DNA of 64,000 nucleotides from Candidatus Geothrix skivensis (GTDB taxonomy: Bacteria > Acidobacteriota > Holophagae > Holophagales > Holophagaceae), in assembly GCA_016721195.1 (NCBI GenBank), contig JADKIO010000006.1:1-64000 (forward strand), in the 5' to 3' direction. Below, in pieces: positions 20,618-29,763 of the stretch. How positions within the stretch are numbered: position 1 is the first letter of the stretch; the number at the start of each line of letters is the position of its first letter. The notes below the pieces were generated by a model. It did no database searches. It had not been told where the DNA came from and was given only the letters and a program-made list of their open reading frames with translations. The translations under genes and the position numbers were made by a program.

Positions 20618-21661
20618 TCAGAGCGTCTTCATGTCCAGCACGAAGCGGTAGCGCACATCGTTCTTCATCATGCGCTCGTAGGCCTCGTTCACCTGCTGGA
20701 CGGGGATGAGCTCAATGTCGGAGACGATGCCGTGCTGGGCGCAGAAGTCGAGCATCTCCTGGGTCTCCCGGATGCCGCCGATGAGCGAACCGCTGAGGGT
20801 GCGGCGGCCCATGATCAAGGGGAAGGCGGACACCGGCGTGGGCTCGGGGGGAACGCCCAGCAGCACCATGGCGCCTTCGACCCGCAGCAGGCCCAGGTAC
20901 TGGTTGTAGTCGTGGGGCGCGGAAATCGTGTCGATGATGAGGTCGAAGTGGCCCGCCAGCTTCTTGAAGGTGGCTGGGTCCGAGGTGAGTCCGAAGTTCT
21001 GGGCACCCAGCCTGCGGGCATCGGCCTCCTTGGACTTCGAGGTGCTCAGCATGGTGACCTCGGCGCCCATGGCGGCGGCGAGCTTCACGGCCATGTGCCC
21101 CAGACCCCCGAGGCCAACCACGCCCACCCTGTCCCCCTGCTTGGTCTTCCAGTGGCGCAGGGGCGAGTAGGTGGTGATGCCCGCGCAAAGCAGGGGCGCG
21201 GTGGCGGCCAAGTCCAGCTTGGGGGAAATCTTCAGCACGAAGGCCTCATCGGTCACGATGCTCGAGGAGTAGCCCCCCTGGGTGACGGTCTTGCGGTCCA
21301 TCTCGGTGCCGTTGTAGCTGAAGGCGGCGCCCTTTTCGCAGAACTGCTCGAGCTGGCGCTGGCAGCTGGGGCAGGTGCGGCAGCTGTCCACCAGGCAGCC
21401 CACGCCCGCCAGGTCGCCGACCTTGAACCCTTTGACCTGGGCACCCACGGCGGTGACCTTGCCCACGATCTCGTGGCCCGGAACCATCGGATAGGTGCTG
21501 TTGCCCCACTCATTCCGCACCTGATGGATATCGGAATGGCAGATGCCGCAGTAGGCGATCTCGATCTGGACGTCATGGGGGCCCGGGGTGCGGCGTTCCA
21601 GCTGGAAGGGCGCCAGGGGCGCGGTGGCAGCAGCGGCGGCGTAGGCTTTGGCGAGGGACAT
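20618..21661 (-). CDS. NAD(P)-dependent zinc alcohol dehydrogenase (YahK/CAD-like)
   Basis: 347 residues of the medium-chain dehydrogenase family. The catalytic zinc ligands are in CGICHSDIH and PGHEIVG; the structural-zinc Cys cluster is VDSCRTCPSCQRQLEQFC. The cofactor fold is VGVVGLGGLGHMAVKLA. Length and the GYSSSIV/CAGITTYSPL blocks place it with YahK and cinnamyl-alcohol-type dehydrogenases, which reduce many aldehydes. Single gene, divergent from the next GNAT gene. Confidence 0.9.
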   Translation of the reverse strand: MSLAKAYAAAAATAPLAPFQLERRTPGPHDVQIEIAYCGICHSDIHQVRNEWGNSTYPMVPGHEIVGKVTAVGAQVKGFKVGDLAGVGCLVDSCRTCPSCQRQLEQFCEKGAAFSYNGTEMDRKTVTQGGYSSSIVTDEAFVLKISPKLDLAATAPLLCAGITTYSPLRHWKTKQGDRVGVVGLGGLGHMAVKLAAAMGAEVTMLSTSKSKEADARRLGAQNFGLTSDPATFKKLAGHFDLIIDTISAPHDYNQYLGLLRVEGAMVLLGVPPEPTPVSAFPLIMGRRTLSGSLIGGIRETQEMLDFCAQHGIVSDIELIPVQQVNEAYERMMKNDVRYRFVLDMKTL

Positions 21662-21755
21662 GAAGGCTCCTGTGTACTGGACCTACCACTCTAGACCACC
21701 GGTCCAGAAGACACCTCATGGTGCGTAAAAGCGACATCCAGGCGATCCTGGAGTC

Positions 21756-22265
21756 ATGAAACCGCTGCTGACGGAACGCCTCCACATCCGCCCCTTCGCC
21801 CTGGAGGACGCGCCCTTCGTCCTGCGGCTGCTCAATGAGCCCTCCTTCATCGAGAACATCGCGGACAAGGGCGTCCGCACATTGGAGCAGGCCGGGGCCT
21901 ATCTGGAGGGTGGTCCCCTGGCCAGCTACGCCACCCATGGCCACGGGCTCTGGCTGGTGGAGCACCAGGTCACGGGCAACCCCATGGGCATGTGCGGCCT
22001 CATCCGACGGAACACGCTCCCGGAAGTGGATCTTGGCTACGCCTTCCTGCCGGAGTTCTGGGGCCTGGGCTACGCCAGGGAAGCCGCGGCGGCCTGTGTG
22101 TCCTGGGGTCGCGACACCCTCGGGCTGCGGGGCCTTCTGGCCATCGTTTCCCCGGGGAATGCCGCTTCCATCCGACTGCTGCAGGGCCTGGGCTTTCTCC
22201 CCTCGGGCAGCATGGAATACGCTCCGGGGGATCTGGTGGAGATCCATCGCCTGGCGCTGGAATGA
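21756..22265 (+). CDS. GNAT N-acetyltransferase, RimJ/RimL type
   Basis: 169 residues. It starts with LLTERLHIRPFALEDAPFVL, typical of the RimJ/RimL-like group, and has the acetyl-CoA loop around FWGLGYAREAAAACVSW and the late NAASIRLLQGLGF. It probably acetylates a small molecule or a protein N-terminus; the substrate cannot be told. Confidence 0.85.
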   Translation: MKPLLTERLHIRPFALEDAPFVLRLLNEPSFIENIADKGVRTLEQAGAYLEGGPLASYATHGHGLWLVEHQVTGNPMGMCGLIRRNTLPEVDLGYAFLPEFWGLGYAREAAAACVSWGRDTLGLRGLLAIVSPGNAASIRLLQGLGFLPSGSMEYAPGDLVEIHRLALE

Positions 22266-22313
22266 GGCAACGCTGAGCCCCGTCCTGTCATCCCAAGCCC
22301 TTCTGGAGGTCCC

Positions 22314-22883
22314 ATGCCCCGCCCCGCCACCCTGCCGGTCCTCGACTGGAAGGCCATCTTCGACTCCGGGTTGGACTATGCCGCCTGGATCGCCGGCGCG
22401 GAATCCCCTGAGCAGCGGGACAAGCTGGTCGCTCAGCATCAAGCCCTGACCCTGGATCCCACTGTGGCTGCCTTCCTGGGGGCCCTGCCCCGACCCGTGC
22501 ACGTGGTGGCCATCGCCGAGGACTGGTGTGGCGATGTGGTGCGCCACGTTCCCGTGCTGCAGCGCATGGCCGAGGCCGGGCCCCGGCTCAGGGTGCGCTA
22601 CATCAGCCGCGAGCAACATCCGGACGTGTTCCTCCGCTTTCTCACCAACGGCGGCGAGGCCATCCCCAAGTTCATCTTCCTGAGCGATCGGTTCGTGGAG
22701 TGCGGCAGCTGGGGGCCCATGCCCGACAGTTGCCGGGAGCTCATCGCCCGGGGGAAAGCCTGCGGCGACGTGGCCGCGGCCCGGAAGAAGGTCTCCGCCC
22801 GCTACGAGCTCGACTCGGCGTGCCGGGAAGTGGTGAGTGAGCTGCTGCGTCTCGTGGACATCGCAGCGAGCCGAGAACCCTAG
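22314..22883 (+). CDS. Thioredoxin-like protein with a single active-site Cys
   Basis: 189 residues. The Trx-like core VHVVAIAEDWCGDVVRHVPVL has one Cys of the usual CxxC; the second position is Val. A later AIPKFIFLSD holds the cis-Pro loop. This matches the thioredoxin_9-type family found in many bacteria, in which WCGD is conserved. Oxidoreductase activity by a two-Cys route is not expected. Its stop overlaps the stop of the convergent SpoU gene. Confidence 0.75.
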   Translation: MPRPATLPVLDWKAIFDSGLDYAAWIAGAESPEQRDKLVAQHQALTLDPTVAAFLGALPRPVHVVAIAEDWCGDVVRHVPVLQRMAEAGPRLRVRYISREQHPDVFLRFLTNGGEAIPKFIFLSDRFVECGSWGPMPDSCRELIARGKACGDVAAARKKVSARYELDSACREVVSELLRLVDIAASREP

Positions 22884-23674
22884 TTACGCGGGGTTTGCTC
22901 CATCATCCGGAACATCAGGATCGCCCCGGCGGCGGCCACGTTCAGGCTGTCCATGCCGGAGGCCATGGGGATGGCCACGGCACGGTCGCAGGCGCCCAGC
23001 TGGACCACATCCAGGCCCGTGTCCTCCGGTCCCATCACCAAGGCGCAGCGAGGCCCAGGCCGCCAGGCCCGGGCGTCCATGGCCTCCGGGGAAAGGGCTG
23101 CCGCGATCACCTCGGAGCCGGCCTCTGCCGCCTTCCATTCCGCCAGGCGAGCCCAGGGGTCCTCGGCGCGCCAGACGGGCAGGCGCCAGACAGCGCCCAT
23201 GGAGACCCGCACCGTGCGTCGGGTCCAGAGGCCGGGCCCCGGGCCCGCCAGCACGCCCTCCAGGCCCAGGGCGGCGGCGCTGCGCAGCAGCAAGCCCAGG
23301 TTCTCGCTGTCGTAGAGCCGCGGCAGCACCAGCAGACGATGGACCCTCGCCAGGGCGGAGACCGGTGGCGGGTCTGGCACCTGGGCACAGGCCATGAGGC
23401 CCCGGTGGAAGGGAAAGCCCGCCAACTCCGAGAGGGCCGCCGGTGCGGCCGTCAGAAGCTCGACGCCAGCCGGGAGGCGCTCCTTGAGCTCCGCAGCGGC
23501 CTTGGTGGTGGCGGCCACCGAGATCACCTTCAGGCGCCCGGCGCGGGCAGACACGAGGAGGTCCTCCACCAGGATCCGGCCCTCGGCGATGAAGCAGGTC
23601 CCGTGCTCCGGGTGCTCCCGCGTGCCGGCGAAGCGCAGGTCGCGGAAGGGTTCCCAGGGATCGAAGTCGGTCAC
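22880..23674 (-). CDS. TrmH/SpoU family RNA 2'-O-methyltransferase
   Basis: 264 residues. The SpoU motifs are in order: LYDSENLGLLLRSAAALG (motif 1), ALVMGPEDTGLD (motif 2) and AIPMASGMDSLNVAAAG (motif 3), forming the knotted SAM site. An N-terminal substrate-binding domain precedes them. The target (tRNA or rRNA position) cannot be told. Single gene. Confidence 0.88.
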   Translation of the reverse strand: MTDFDPWEPFRDLRFAGTREHPEHGTCFIAEGRILVEDLLVSARAGRLKVISVAATTKAAAELKERLPAGVELLTAAPAALSELAGFPFHRGLMACAQVPDPPPVSALARVHRLLVLPRLYDSENLGLLLRSAAALGLEGVLAGPGPGLWTRRTVRVSMGAVWRLPVWRAEDPWARLAEWKAAEAGSEVIAAALSPEAMDARAWRPGPRCALVMGPEDTGLDVVQLGACDRAVAIPMASGMDSLNVAAAGAILMFRMMEQTPRN

Positions 23675-24198
23675 CCCTACAGCCTAGCCTGGGAGATCCC
23701 TTCCCGCTGACCGGCAGCCGAAGGGGCGAGCCGGACCCCGAGGCCTGCGGCACCTGTCGCCCGGGCCTGCAGAAAAAAAGCGCCCATGTCACTCGAATAA
23801 TTTCCGCACCGTGCCCCGTTCCCATCACGGACGGGCCCCAAAACGGCTGGGCTCCAGAGGCTTCGGGAGAACCTAAGAGCGTCAAGCCAAACGGATTGAT
23901 TCAGTCTCGCTGGTCATCGTTGGTTGGCAGTTCGAGGGGTTCCCCATTACAAACCGCTCCAGAGATAACTTGTTAATTTCATTAACATTTCTTGACAGCA
24001 AGGCAGCCGAGCGCACTCTTTTATTTCCACCCTTTGGCGCCTTGATCAAAGCAGACTTCCAGGCATTACGCAGGTGTTACAGCCCTCAGGATTCTCTGTT
24101 CACTTCATTGGAGTATTCCTTGGCAAGGCCCTCAAGTCCCCGAAGGCGCTTGATCTCCCGGTCACTGCAGTCAATTCTTCCCGTGTTTGGATTCCACG
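23675..24198. other. Intergenic region ahead of the polysaccharide locus
   Basis: 524 bases without a credible gene. The first ~270 are GC-rich. From about 23940 the sequence turns AT-rich and holds the inverted repeat and the promoter-like box listed separately. This is the likely control region of the exopolysaccharide locus. Confidence 0.6.
23972..23997 (+). promoter_or_regulatory. Inverted repeat next to a -35-like box
   Basis: GTTAAT-TTC-ATTAAC (23972-23986) is a perfect 6-3-6 inverted repeat. Five bases on is TTGACA (23992-23997), a consensus -35 hexamer; a good -10 at 17 bases is not visible (ACTCTT), and TTTATT lies 21 bases away. The pairing suggests an operator over a promoter, but there is no direct support. 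Confidence 0.3.
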
Positions 24199-26274
24199 AT
24201 GCTTCCTGCGTTTGACACGACCCGTCTCCGCTTCCGCGCTGTGGTGCGGCAGACCTGCTCGCGCCCCGGGGTCCGCCAGACCGTGAAGATGGCCCTGGAC
24301 GCAGGCTTGGCGGGCCTCAGCTGGGCGGCAGCCTTCAGTCTTGTCCGCATCGAGATGCCCACGGCCCTTTCGACGGTGCTCTGGATCGCTTTCGCGATGG
24401 CCGTCAACATCGCCTTCCAGCACACCCGCCAGCACTACCGTCTCATGGGCTTTGTGGAAGTCAGGCTGCTCATGCTGAGCATGCTGGTCCTGTTTCTGGG
24501 CTCCGTCGCGGGATTCGTGGTGGATGGGTACCTGCGAATCGGGGTCGAGCATCCGAAAGTCACCCTTGCCGCGAGCCTGCTCACGGCGCTGACCTGGGTC
24601 ATGGTGCGCACCGTCGCGGTGGACTACTTCCGGCACCGCTTCCTGAAGAAGCACCCCCACCGCCCCACGGTGGAGCGCCGCAAGACGCCGCGAGGAGGGC
24701 TTTCCACCGTCAATGGCCTGGCCCTTCGCACCCTCATCGTGGGCGCTGGTAGGGCCGGGGCCCAGCTCTGCCACGAGCTCCAGTCCAACCCAAGCCTGCG
24801 CAGCAAAGTCGTCGGCTTCGTGGACGACGCCCTGGAGAAGCAGGGGGTCAGGATCCAGGGGGTGCCGGTGCTGGGGCCTTCCCGGCTGCTCCCCATCCTC
24901 ATCAAGGAAGCCAGGGCCACCCAGGTGATCCTCGCCATTCCCAGCGCTGCCGGCTCCCGGATCCGGGAGCTGGCCAAGATCCTCCATGCGGAAGGTGTCC
25001 GCGTGAAGACGCTGCCGAGCATGCAGAGCTTCCTCGAAAGGAATGCCTGGAAGCCGGAGCTCCGGGATATCGCCATCGAGGACCTGCTCCGGCGGGAGCC
25101 GATTCAGCTGGACCTCGGTTCCATCGAACAGGCCCTGGCGGGCTCGGTCGTGCTCATCACCGGTGCCGGCGGCTCCATCGGCAGCGAGCTGGCGAGGCAG
25201 GTGGCCGGCTTCCATCCCTCCCGCCTCGTTCTGCTCGGCCGGGGCGAGAACACCCTCTGGGCCATCGAAAGGGAGCTTCGCCGCCTCTTCCCGGAGCTGA
25301 CGCTCGAGGTAGAGCTATGCGACATCCGGAATGCGATCCGGCTGCAGCAGGCCTTCGAGGCCTGGCGACCTCAGTACGTCTTCCATGCAGCCGCTCACAA
25401 GCACGTTCCCTACCTGGAACGGCACCCCGAAGAGGGCATCGAGAACAACATCCTCGGCACCTTGAATGTCCTCAAGGCCGCGAGATCCATTGGAACCAGG
25501 CGGTTCGTGAATGTCTCCACCGACAAGGCGGTGAACCCCACCAGCGTGCTGGGTGTCACCAAGCGCATCGCCGAGTTCCTGGTGCTGCAGGCGGCCGAAG
25601 ATGAACAGGACGCTGGGCAGTACGTGAGCGTCCGCTTCGGGAACGTCCTGGGCAGCCGAGGCAGCGTGATCCCCCTCTTCCATGACCAGATCCGTCACGG
25701 CGGTCCCCTGACCGTCACCCATCCCGACATGACCCGGTACTTCATGACGATTCCCGAAGCCAGCCAACTGGTGCTGCAGGCGGGGGTGCTCGGGCAGACG
25801 GGCAAGGTCTTCGTGCTCGACATGGGGGAGCCCGTGCGGATCGTCGACCTGGCCGCGGACATGGCCCGTCTCTCGGGGCTGACGCCGGGCTACGACATCG
25901 ATATCCAGTTCTCGGGCATCCGGCCCGGCGAAAAGCTCTACGAGGAGCTCTTCACAGACCACGAGCAGCACCAGTCGGATGTGCATGCCAAGGTCTTCGA
26001 GGCCCACCAGGAACCCATGAACCGTGCGGTGCTGGAACGGCTCCTGAGGGCCCTGCGGCAGGACCTGGAGCTTCCAGAAGGAACTCGCCAGGCAGCCATT
26101 CTCCAGGCGTTCATGGAACTCGTCACCACCTACCGCCCCTCCCTCTCGGGATTGGGGAGGCACTCCCCGGAAAGCGCGCCCGCCGGGGAGAATTCCGCCA
26201 GGCCTCAGCGTGCCATTCCTCCGGTCGTCATCCTCCGGACACCCATTCCGATCGCCCACCTCCAGTCCTCATGA
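24199..26274 (+). CDS. Polysaccharide NDP-sugar dehydratase/epimerase, WbpM/CapD-like
   Basis: 691 residues from ATG 24199. The first ~150 residues hold about four membrane helices (for example LRLLMLSMLVLFLGSVAGFV is one). A first Rossmann-like segment LRTLIVGAGRAGAQL follows, then the SDR domain VVLITGAGGSIGSELARQ. The active-site block is VNVSTDKAVNPTSVLGVTKR. Enzymes of this group turn UDP-GlcNAc into a 4-keto-6-deoxy sugar at the inner membrane and so begin rare-sugar synthesis. The residue four before the catalytic Lys is Leu, whereas most relatives have Met (or Tyr). First gene of the locus, no frame problems. Confidence 0.85.
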   Translation: MLPAFDTTRLRFRAVVRQTCSRPGVRQTVKMALDAGLAGLSWAAAFSLVRIEMPTALSTVLWIAFAMAVNIAFQHTRQHYRLMGFVEVRLLMLSMLVLFLGSVAGFVVDGYLRIGVEHPKVTLAASLLTALTWVMVRTVAVDYFRHRFLKKHPHRPTVERRKTPRGGLSTVNGLALRTLIVGAGRAGAQLCHELQSNPSLRSKVVGFVDDALEKQGVRIQGVPVLGPSRLLPILIKEARATQVILAIPSAAGSRIRELAKILHAEGVRVKTLPSMQSFLERNAWKPELRDIAIEDLLRREPIQLDLGSIEQALAGSVVLITGAGGSIGSELARQVAGFHPSRLVLLGRGENTLWAIERELRRLFPELTLEVELCDIRNAIRLQQAFEAWRPQYVFHAAAHKHVPYLERHPEEGIENNILGTLNVLKAARSIGTRRFVNVSTDKAVNPTSVLGVTKRIAEFLVLQAAEDEQDAGQYVSVRFGNVLGSRGSVIPLFHDQIRHGGPLTVTHPDMTRYFMTIPEASQLVLQAGVLGQTGKVFVLDMGEPVRIVDLAADMARLSGLTPGYDIDIQFSGIRPGEKLYEELFTDHEQHQSDVHAKVFEAHQEPMNRAVLERLLRALRQDLELPEGTRQAAILQAFMELVTTYRPSLSGLGRHSPESAPAGENSARPQRAIPPVVILRTPIPIAHLQSS

Positions 26275-26582
26275 CCTGAGCGCCCAGGGCCGGGGCCTCC
26301 TCGCCATGGCCGATTCGGTGACTGCCCCAGCACCTTCCATGGCGTTGTGAACCGACCCTGCCCGATTGGACATGGGCTTCCTTTGAAGGAAACCCCCGGG
26401 TCGATCCCGGGAAACAGGACCCTCCTCGAACCGCACCTGCCTGCTCACGGGTTACCTGGAAGCGGTGGTCTCTGGGGGCAACAATTGAGTGGGCTCATCG
26501 TGTATTTTTCCGTTATCATTTTCGGCTGCAGCGTGAATTTTTTTGGCCAGTTCAGCCAGTCTATTGCGGAGCCTTGCACTCG
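26275..26582. other. Intergenic region with two short hairpins
   Basis: 308 bases between the CapD-like gene and the GNAT gene. TTCCTTTGAAGGAA (26378-26391) and CCCGGGTCGATCCCGGG (26395-26411) are adjacent palindromes. No T-run follows, so they are not a classical terminator. The 3' part is AT-rich (26510-26545) and may hold a promoter. Confidence 0.5.
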
Positions 26583-27206
26583 ATGGGTACCTCGGAGAGA
26601 GGGTTCGATATACGGACAGTCCGGCTGGGCGATATTCCCAGCGTCGTGAAGGTCCACCTGGCGAGTTCCCAGCGTTTCTTCCTCACGTTCCTGGGCCGCT
26701 CGTTCCTCGAACTCCCCTACCTCGAAATTGCCAAGGACCCCGCAGGCGTCTTTTTCGTCGCCACATCGCCGAATGGCACGCCTCTCGGTTTCGCAGCCGG
26801 GGTGCAGCACCTGCCAGACTTCTACCGGAAGCTGACGACGAAGCGGCTGCTCACCTTCGGCATGGCTTCCATCCGCGCAGCCCTGCGGCGCCCCTCCATC
26901 ATTCCACGGCTCCTGAGGGCCAGGAACGCCCCCAGGCAGGCCAGCGAAGCCGCCTGCTCCGCCACCATGATGTCCATCGCCGTGGCCCCGGAAGCCAAGG
27001 GCTTGGGAGCCGGCAAGCTGTTGATTCAAGCGTTCCTGAAGGAGATGGCAAGGAGAGGCATTCCACAAATCTCCCTGACGACAGATCGAGACAACAATGC
27101 GCCCACCCTTAGGTTCTACCAGGGGCTAGGCTTTAGCGTGGTGCGTGCGTTTCAGACCCGGGAAGGCAGGTGGCTTTGCGAGTTTGTCATCGAAACCCAG
27201 CAGTAG
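26583..27206 (+). CDS. GNAT family N-acetyltransferase
   Basis: 207 residues from ATG 26583 (a TTG lies nine bases earlier). The acetyl-CoA motif is MSIAVAPEAKGLGAGKLLI, followed by TDRDNNAPTLRFYQGLGFSV, a clear GNAT C-terminus. The N-terminal part (IRTVRLGDIPSVVKVHLAS) fits too. It lies inside the polysaccharide locus, and acetylation of an amino sugar or of a lipid-linked precursor is a reasonable inference; the sequence does not show the acceptor. Confidence 0.8.
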   Translation: MGTSERGFDIRTVRLGDIPSVVKVHLASSQRFFLTFLGRSFLELPYLEIAKDPAGVFFVATSPNGTPLGFAAGVQHLPDFYRKLTTKRLLTFGMASIRAALRRPSIIPRLLRARNAPRQASEAACSATMMSIAVAPEAKGLGAGKLLIQAFLKEMARRGIPQISLTTDRDNNAPTLRFYQGLGFSVVRAFQTREGRWLCEFVIETQQ

Positions 27207-27219
27207 GCCAGAGGCGAGG

Positions 27220-28485
27220 ATGATCAACGATTCATCGCTTCACCACCAGGCCGATCCACGAAGCACGCGTCACATCGTCATCATCACGCCCTACTTCTGG
27301 CCGACCCTTTCGTCCAGCACCCACCTCATGAAGGACCTGGCCGAAGGGCTGGTCGAAGCCGGATGGAAGCTCACAGTACTGACCAATGGATTCGATTCAT
27401 CGGACCGGGAGGCACTAGACCCTGTCCTTCTGAAGGGGCGGATCCACCGGGCCTGGAACCCTTTCCTGCGGCGCCTGGGGGTGCTCCCCAAACTCGGCGA
27501 GTACCTGTGGTTCATGGGTTACTTTCTCCTGCGCGGCCTGTTCCTCTGGAAAATCGACATCCTCTTCGTCGCCTCCAGCCCTCCCCTCGCGGGCCTCCCC
27601 GCCGCCCTGCTGGCCCGGGTGAAGGGTGCCAAGCTGGTCTACAACCTCCAGGACATCTTCCCCGATTCCGCCGTGGTGGCGGGGATGCTCTCCCCTGGAG
27701 GACGACCCTATCGCTGGCTGCGCAGGGCCGAGGAAATCACCTACCGGGCCGCCGACCTGGTGGCATCCATCAGCCCAAGCTTCTCGGCCTATGTGGAACG
27801 GCTCGTTCCCGGCACCCAGGTGGCCACCATCCCGAACTGGGTGGACACCGATCACATCCGGCCACGGGATGCCTCCGAGGATCCCGCCATCACGGAATTC
27901 CGGAGGGGCGGAACCTTCGTGGTCCAGTACGCCGGGAACATCGGCTTCATGCAGAGCCTCGAGACCTTGCTGGAGGCGGCAGATCGCCTGAAGGAGGTCA
28001 GGGACATCCGCTTCGTCTTCATCGGCGATGGCAACGCGAAGGCCTCCCTCCAGGACCAGGCCCACCGGCTGGGACTGACCAACTGCGAGTTCCTGCCCCT
28101 CCAGCCCCTGGAACAGGTGCCTTCGGTCTACAACGCCTGCGATCTGGGCGTGATCCCCCTGAAACCGGGTGCCGCCTGGATCGCAGTTCCCAGCAAAACT
28201 TGGAACTACCTCGCTGCGGCCCGACCCGTCATTGGCTGCGTGGAGGAGGGGAGCCCCCTGGCCCTGGTGATAATGGAGAGCCGGTCCGGTTCGGTGGTGC
28301 CACCGGGGGATCCCGAGCGTCTGGCCCAGGTCATCCTCGACTACCGGAACGCCCCGGGACGCGCCGGCCTGGAAGGACGCCAGGGGCGCGCCTACGTCGA
28401 GGAGAACCTGTCCCGTCGAACGGCCATCCTGCGCTACCACCAGATGTTCCGCCGGGTGCTCGACCTGCCCCCCGAAGGCCTATGA
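27220..28485 (+). CDS. Glycosyltransferase, GT4 family (WcaI-like)
   Basis: 421 residues from ATG 27220, 13 bases after the GNAT gene. GT-B fold: N-terminal VIITPYFWPTLSSSTHLMKD, the linker block YNLQDIFPDSAVV, then the donor domain with YAGNIGFMQSLETLLEAA and VPSKTWNYLAAARPVIGC. It transfers a sugar from an NDP donor to a lipid-linked acceptor on the cytoplasmic face of the inner membrane. Donor and linkage cannot be read from sequence. Confidence 0.88.
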   Translation: MINDSSLHHQADPRSTRHIVIITPYFWPTLSSSTHLMKDLAEGLVEAGWKLTVLTNGFDSSDREALDPVLLKGRIHRAWNPFLRRLGVLPKLGEYLWFMGYFLLRGLFLWKIDILFVASSPPLAGLPAALLARVKGAKLVYNLQDIFPDSAVVAGMLSPGGRPYRWLRRAEEITYRAADLVASISPSFSAYVERLVPGTQVATIPNWVDTDHIRPRDASEDPAITEFRRGGTFVVQYAGNIGFMQSLETLLEAADRLKEVRDIRFVFIGDGNAKASLQDQAHRLGLTNCEFLPLQPLEQVPSVYNACDLGVIPLKPGAAWIAVPSKTWNYLAAARPVIGCVEEGSPLALVIMESRSGSVVPPGDPERLAQVILDYRNAPGRAGLEGRQGRAYVEENLSRRTAILRYHQMFRRVLDLPPEGL

Positions 28486-28604
28486 TGGGCCTGCGCCTCC
28501 TCCCGGCCTCCCGGGCAACCTGCTTAGTCGGGCCGCCTCTGACTCACCGCCCCTGATCGCCCGTAAAAGAAGACCCTCGGGCCCCTGTTCTGAAGGATGA
28601 CGAC

Positions 28605-29762
28605 ATGCGGAAGGAATTCCTTTCCTACAACCCCCCGAGCATCGGCGACGGTGAACGACTGGAAGTGCAGGAGACGCTGCAGACGCCGTGGGTGACCACG
28701 GGCCCCAAGACGGTGGCCTTCGAGGCCGCCCTGAAGGGGTACCTCGAGGCCCCCGCCGTGGTCGCGCTGAACTCCTGCACGGCAGGGCTTCACGTGGCCC
28801 TCGTGGCCCTGGGGGTCGGGCCCGGCGATGAGGTCATCGTGCCGGCCATGACTTTTTGCGCCACCGCCAATGTCGTCGAGCACGTGGGTGCCAGGCCCAT
28901 CCTCGTGGACGTATGCCCGGACACCCTCACCATCTCGCCCGAGGCCGTGCGAGCGGCGATCACTCCCCGCACGAAGGTGCTCCTTCCCGTCCACTATGCG
29001 GGGCACCCGGTGCAACTCGATGAGCTGGACGAGTTGGCGGAACGCCATGGCCTCGCCATCCTGGAGGACGCCGCGCACGCCATCTCCACCCGCTACAAGG
29101 GCCGGCTCATCGGATCCCGTCCCAACCTTGCGGCCTTCAGCTTCTACGCCACGAAGAACCTCACCACCGTCGAGGGGGGCTGCCTCACGGGGGAGCAGTC
29201 CCTCATCGACAAGTCCCGCATCATCGGCCACCACGGCATGAACCGGGATGCCTGGAAGCGCTTCGACCGCTCGGGATCCTGGTACTACGAGGTGGTCCTG
29301 CCGGGATTCAAATACAACATGACGGACATGCAGTCCGCCATCGGGCTCGTGCAGCTGAAGCGGATCGAGGCCTTCCAGAAGCGGCGGCGGGAGGTGGTGG
29401 CCCGCTACGAGGCCGGGCTGAAGGACCTGGCGGCCCTCGAACTGCCAGTGGAGCGCCCCTGGGCCGAGTCCAGCTGGCACCTCTATGTGGTCCGCCTCCA
29501 GCCCGGGGCACTGCGGATCGGTCGGAATGACTTCATCGAGGAGCTAAAGAACCGGAACATCGGCACCTCCGTCCACTACCTGCCGGTGCACATGCACCCC
29601 TTCTACCGGGACAAGTACGGATACCGGCCGGAAGACAACCCCGTGGCGGCGGACTCCTATGGACGGATGCTCAGCCTTCCCCTGCACGCCGGGCTTTCGG
29701 ACGAGGATGTGGATGACGTGATCCAGGCCGTCCGCGAGCTGGTCTTCTCGAATCTGGCCTGA
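28605..29762 (+). CDS. DegT/DnrJ/EryC1 sugar aminotransferase
   Basis: 385 residues. PLP-dependent enzyme that aminates a keto sugar. The PLP Lys is in FYATKNLTTVEGG (about residue 182), with EDAAHAIS and LNSCTAGLHVALVAL ahead of it. It resembles PglE/WecE-type enzymes, which act on the 4-keto sugar made by a WbpM-like dehydratase, here encoded at 24199. The sugar transferase gene begins one base after its stop. Confidence 0.88.
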   Translation: MRKEFLSYNPPSIGDGERLEVQETLQTPWVTTGPKTVAFEAALKGYLEAPAVVALNSCTAGLHVALVALGVGPGDEVIVPAMTFCATANVVEHVGARPILVDVCPDTLTISPEAVRAAITPRTKVLLPVHYAGHPVQLDELDELAERHGLAILEDAAHAISTRYKGRLIGSRPNLAAFSFYATKNLTTVEGGCLTGEQSLIDKSRIIGHHGMNRDAWKRFDRSGSWYYEVVLPGFKYNMTDMQSAIGLVQLKRIEAFQKRRREVVARYEAGLKDLAALELPVERPWAESSWHLYVVRLQPGALRIGRNDFIEELKNRNIGTSVHYLPVHMHPFYRDKYGYRPEDNPVAADSYGRMLSLPLHAGLSDEDVDDVIQAVRELVFSNLA

Positions 29763-29763
29763 C

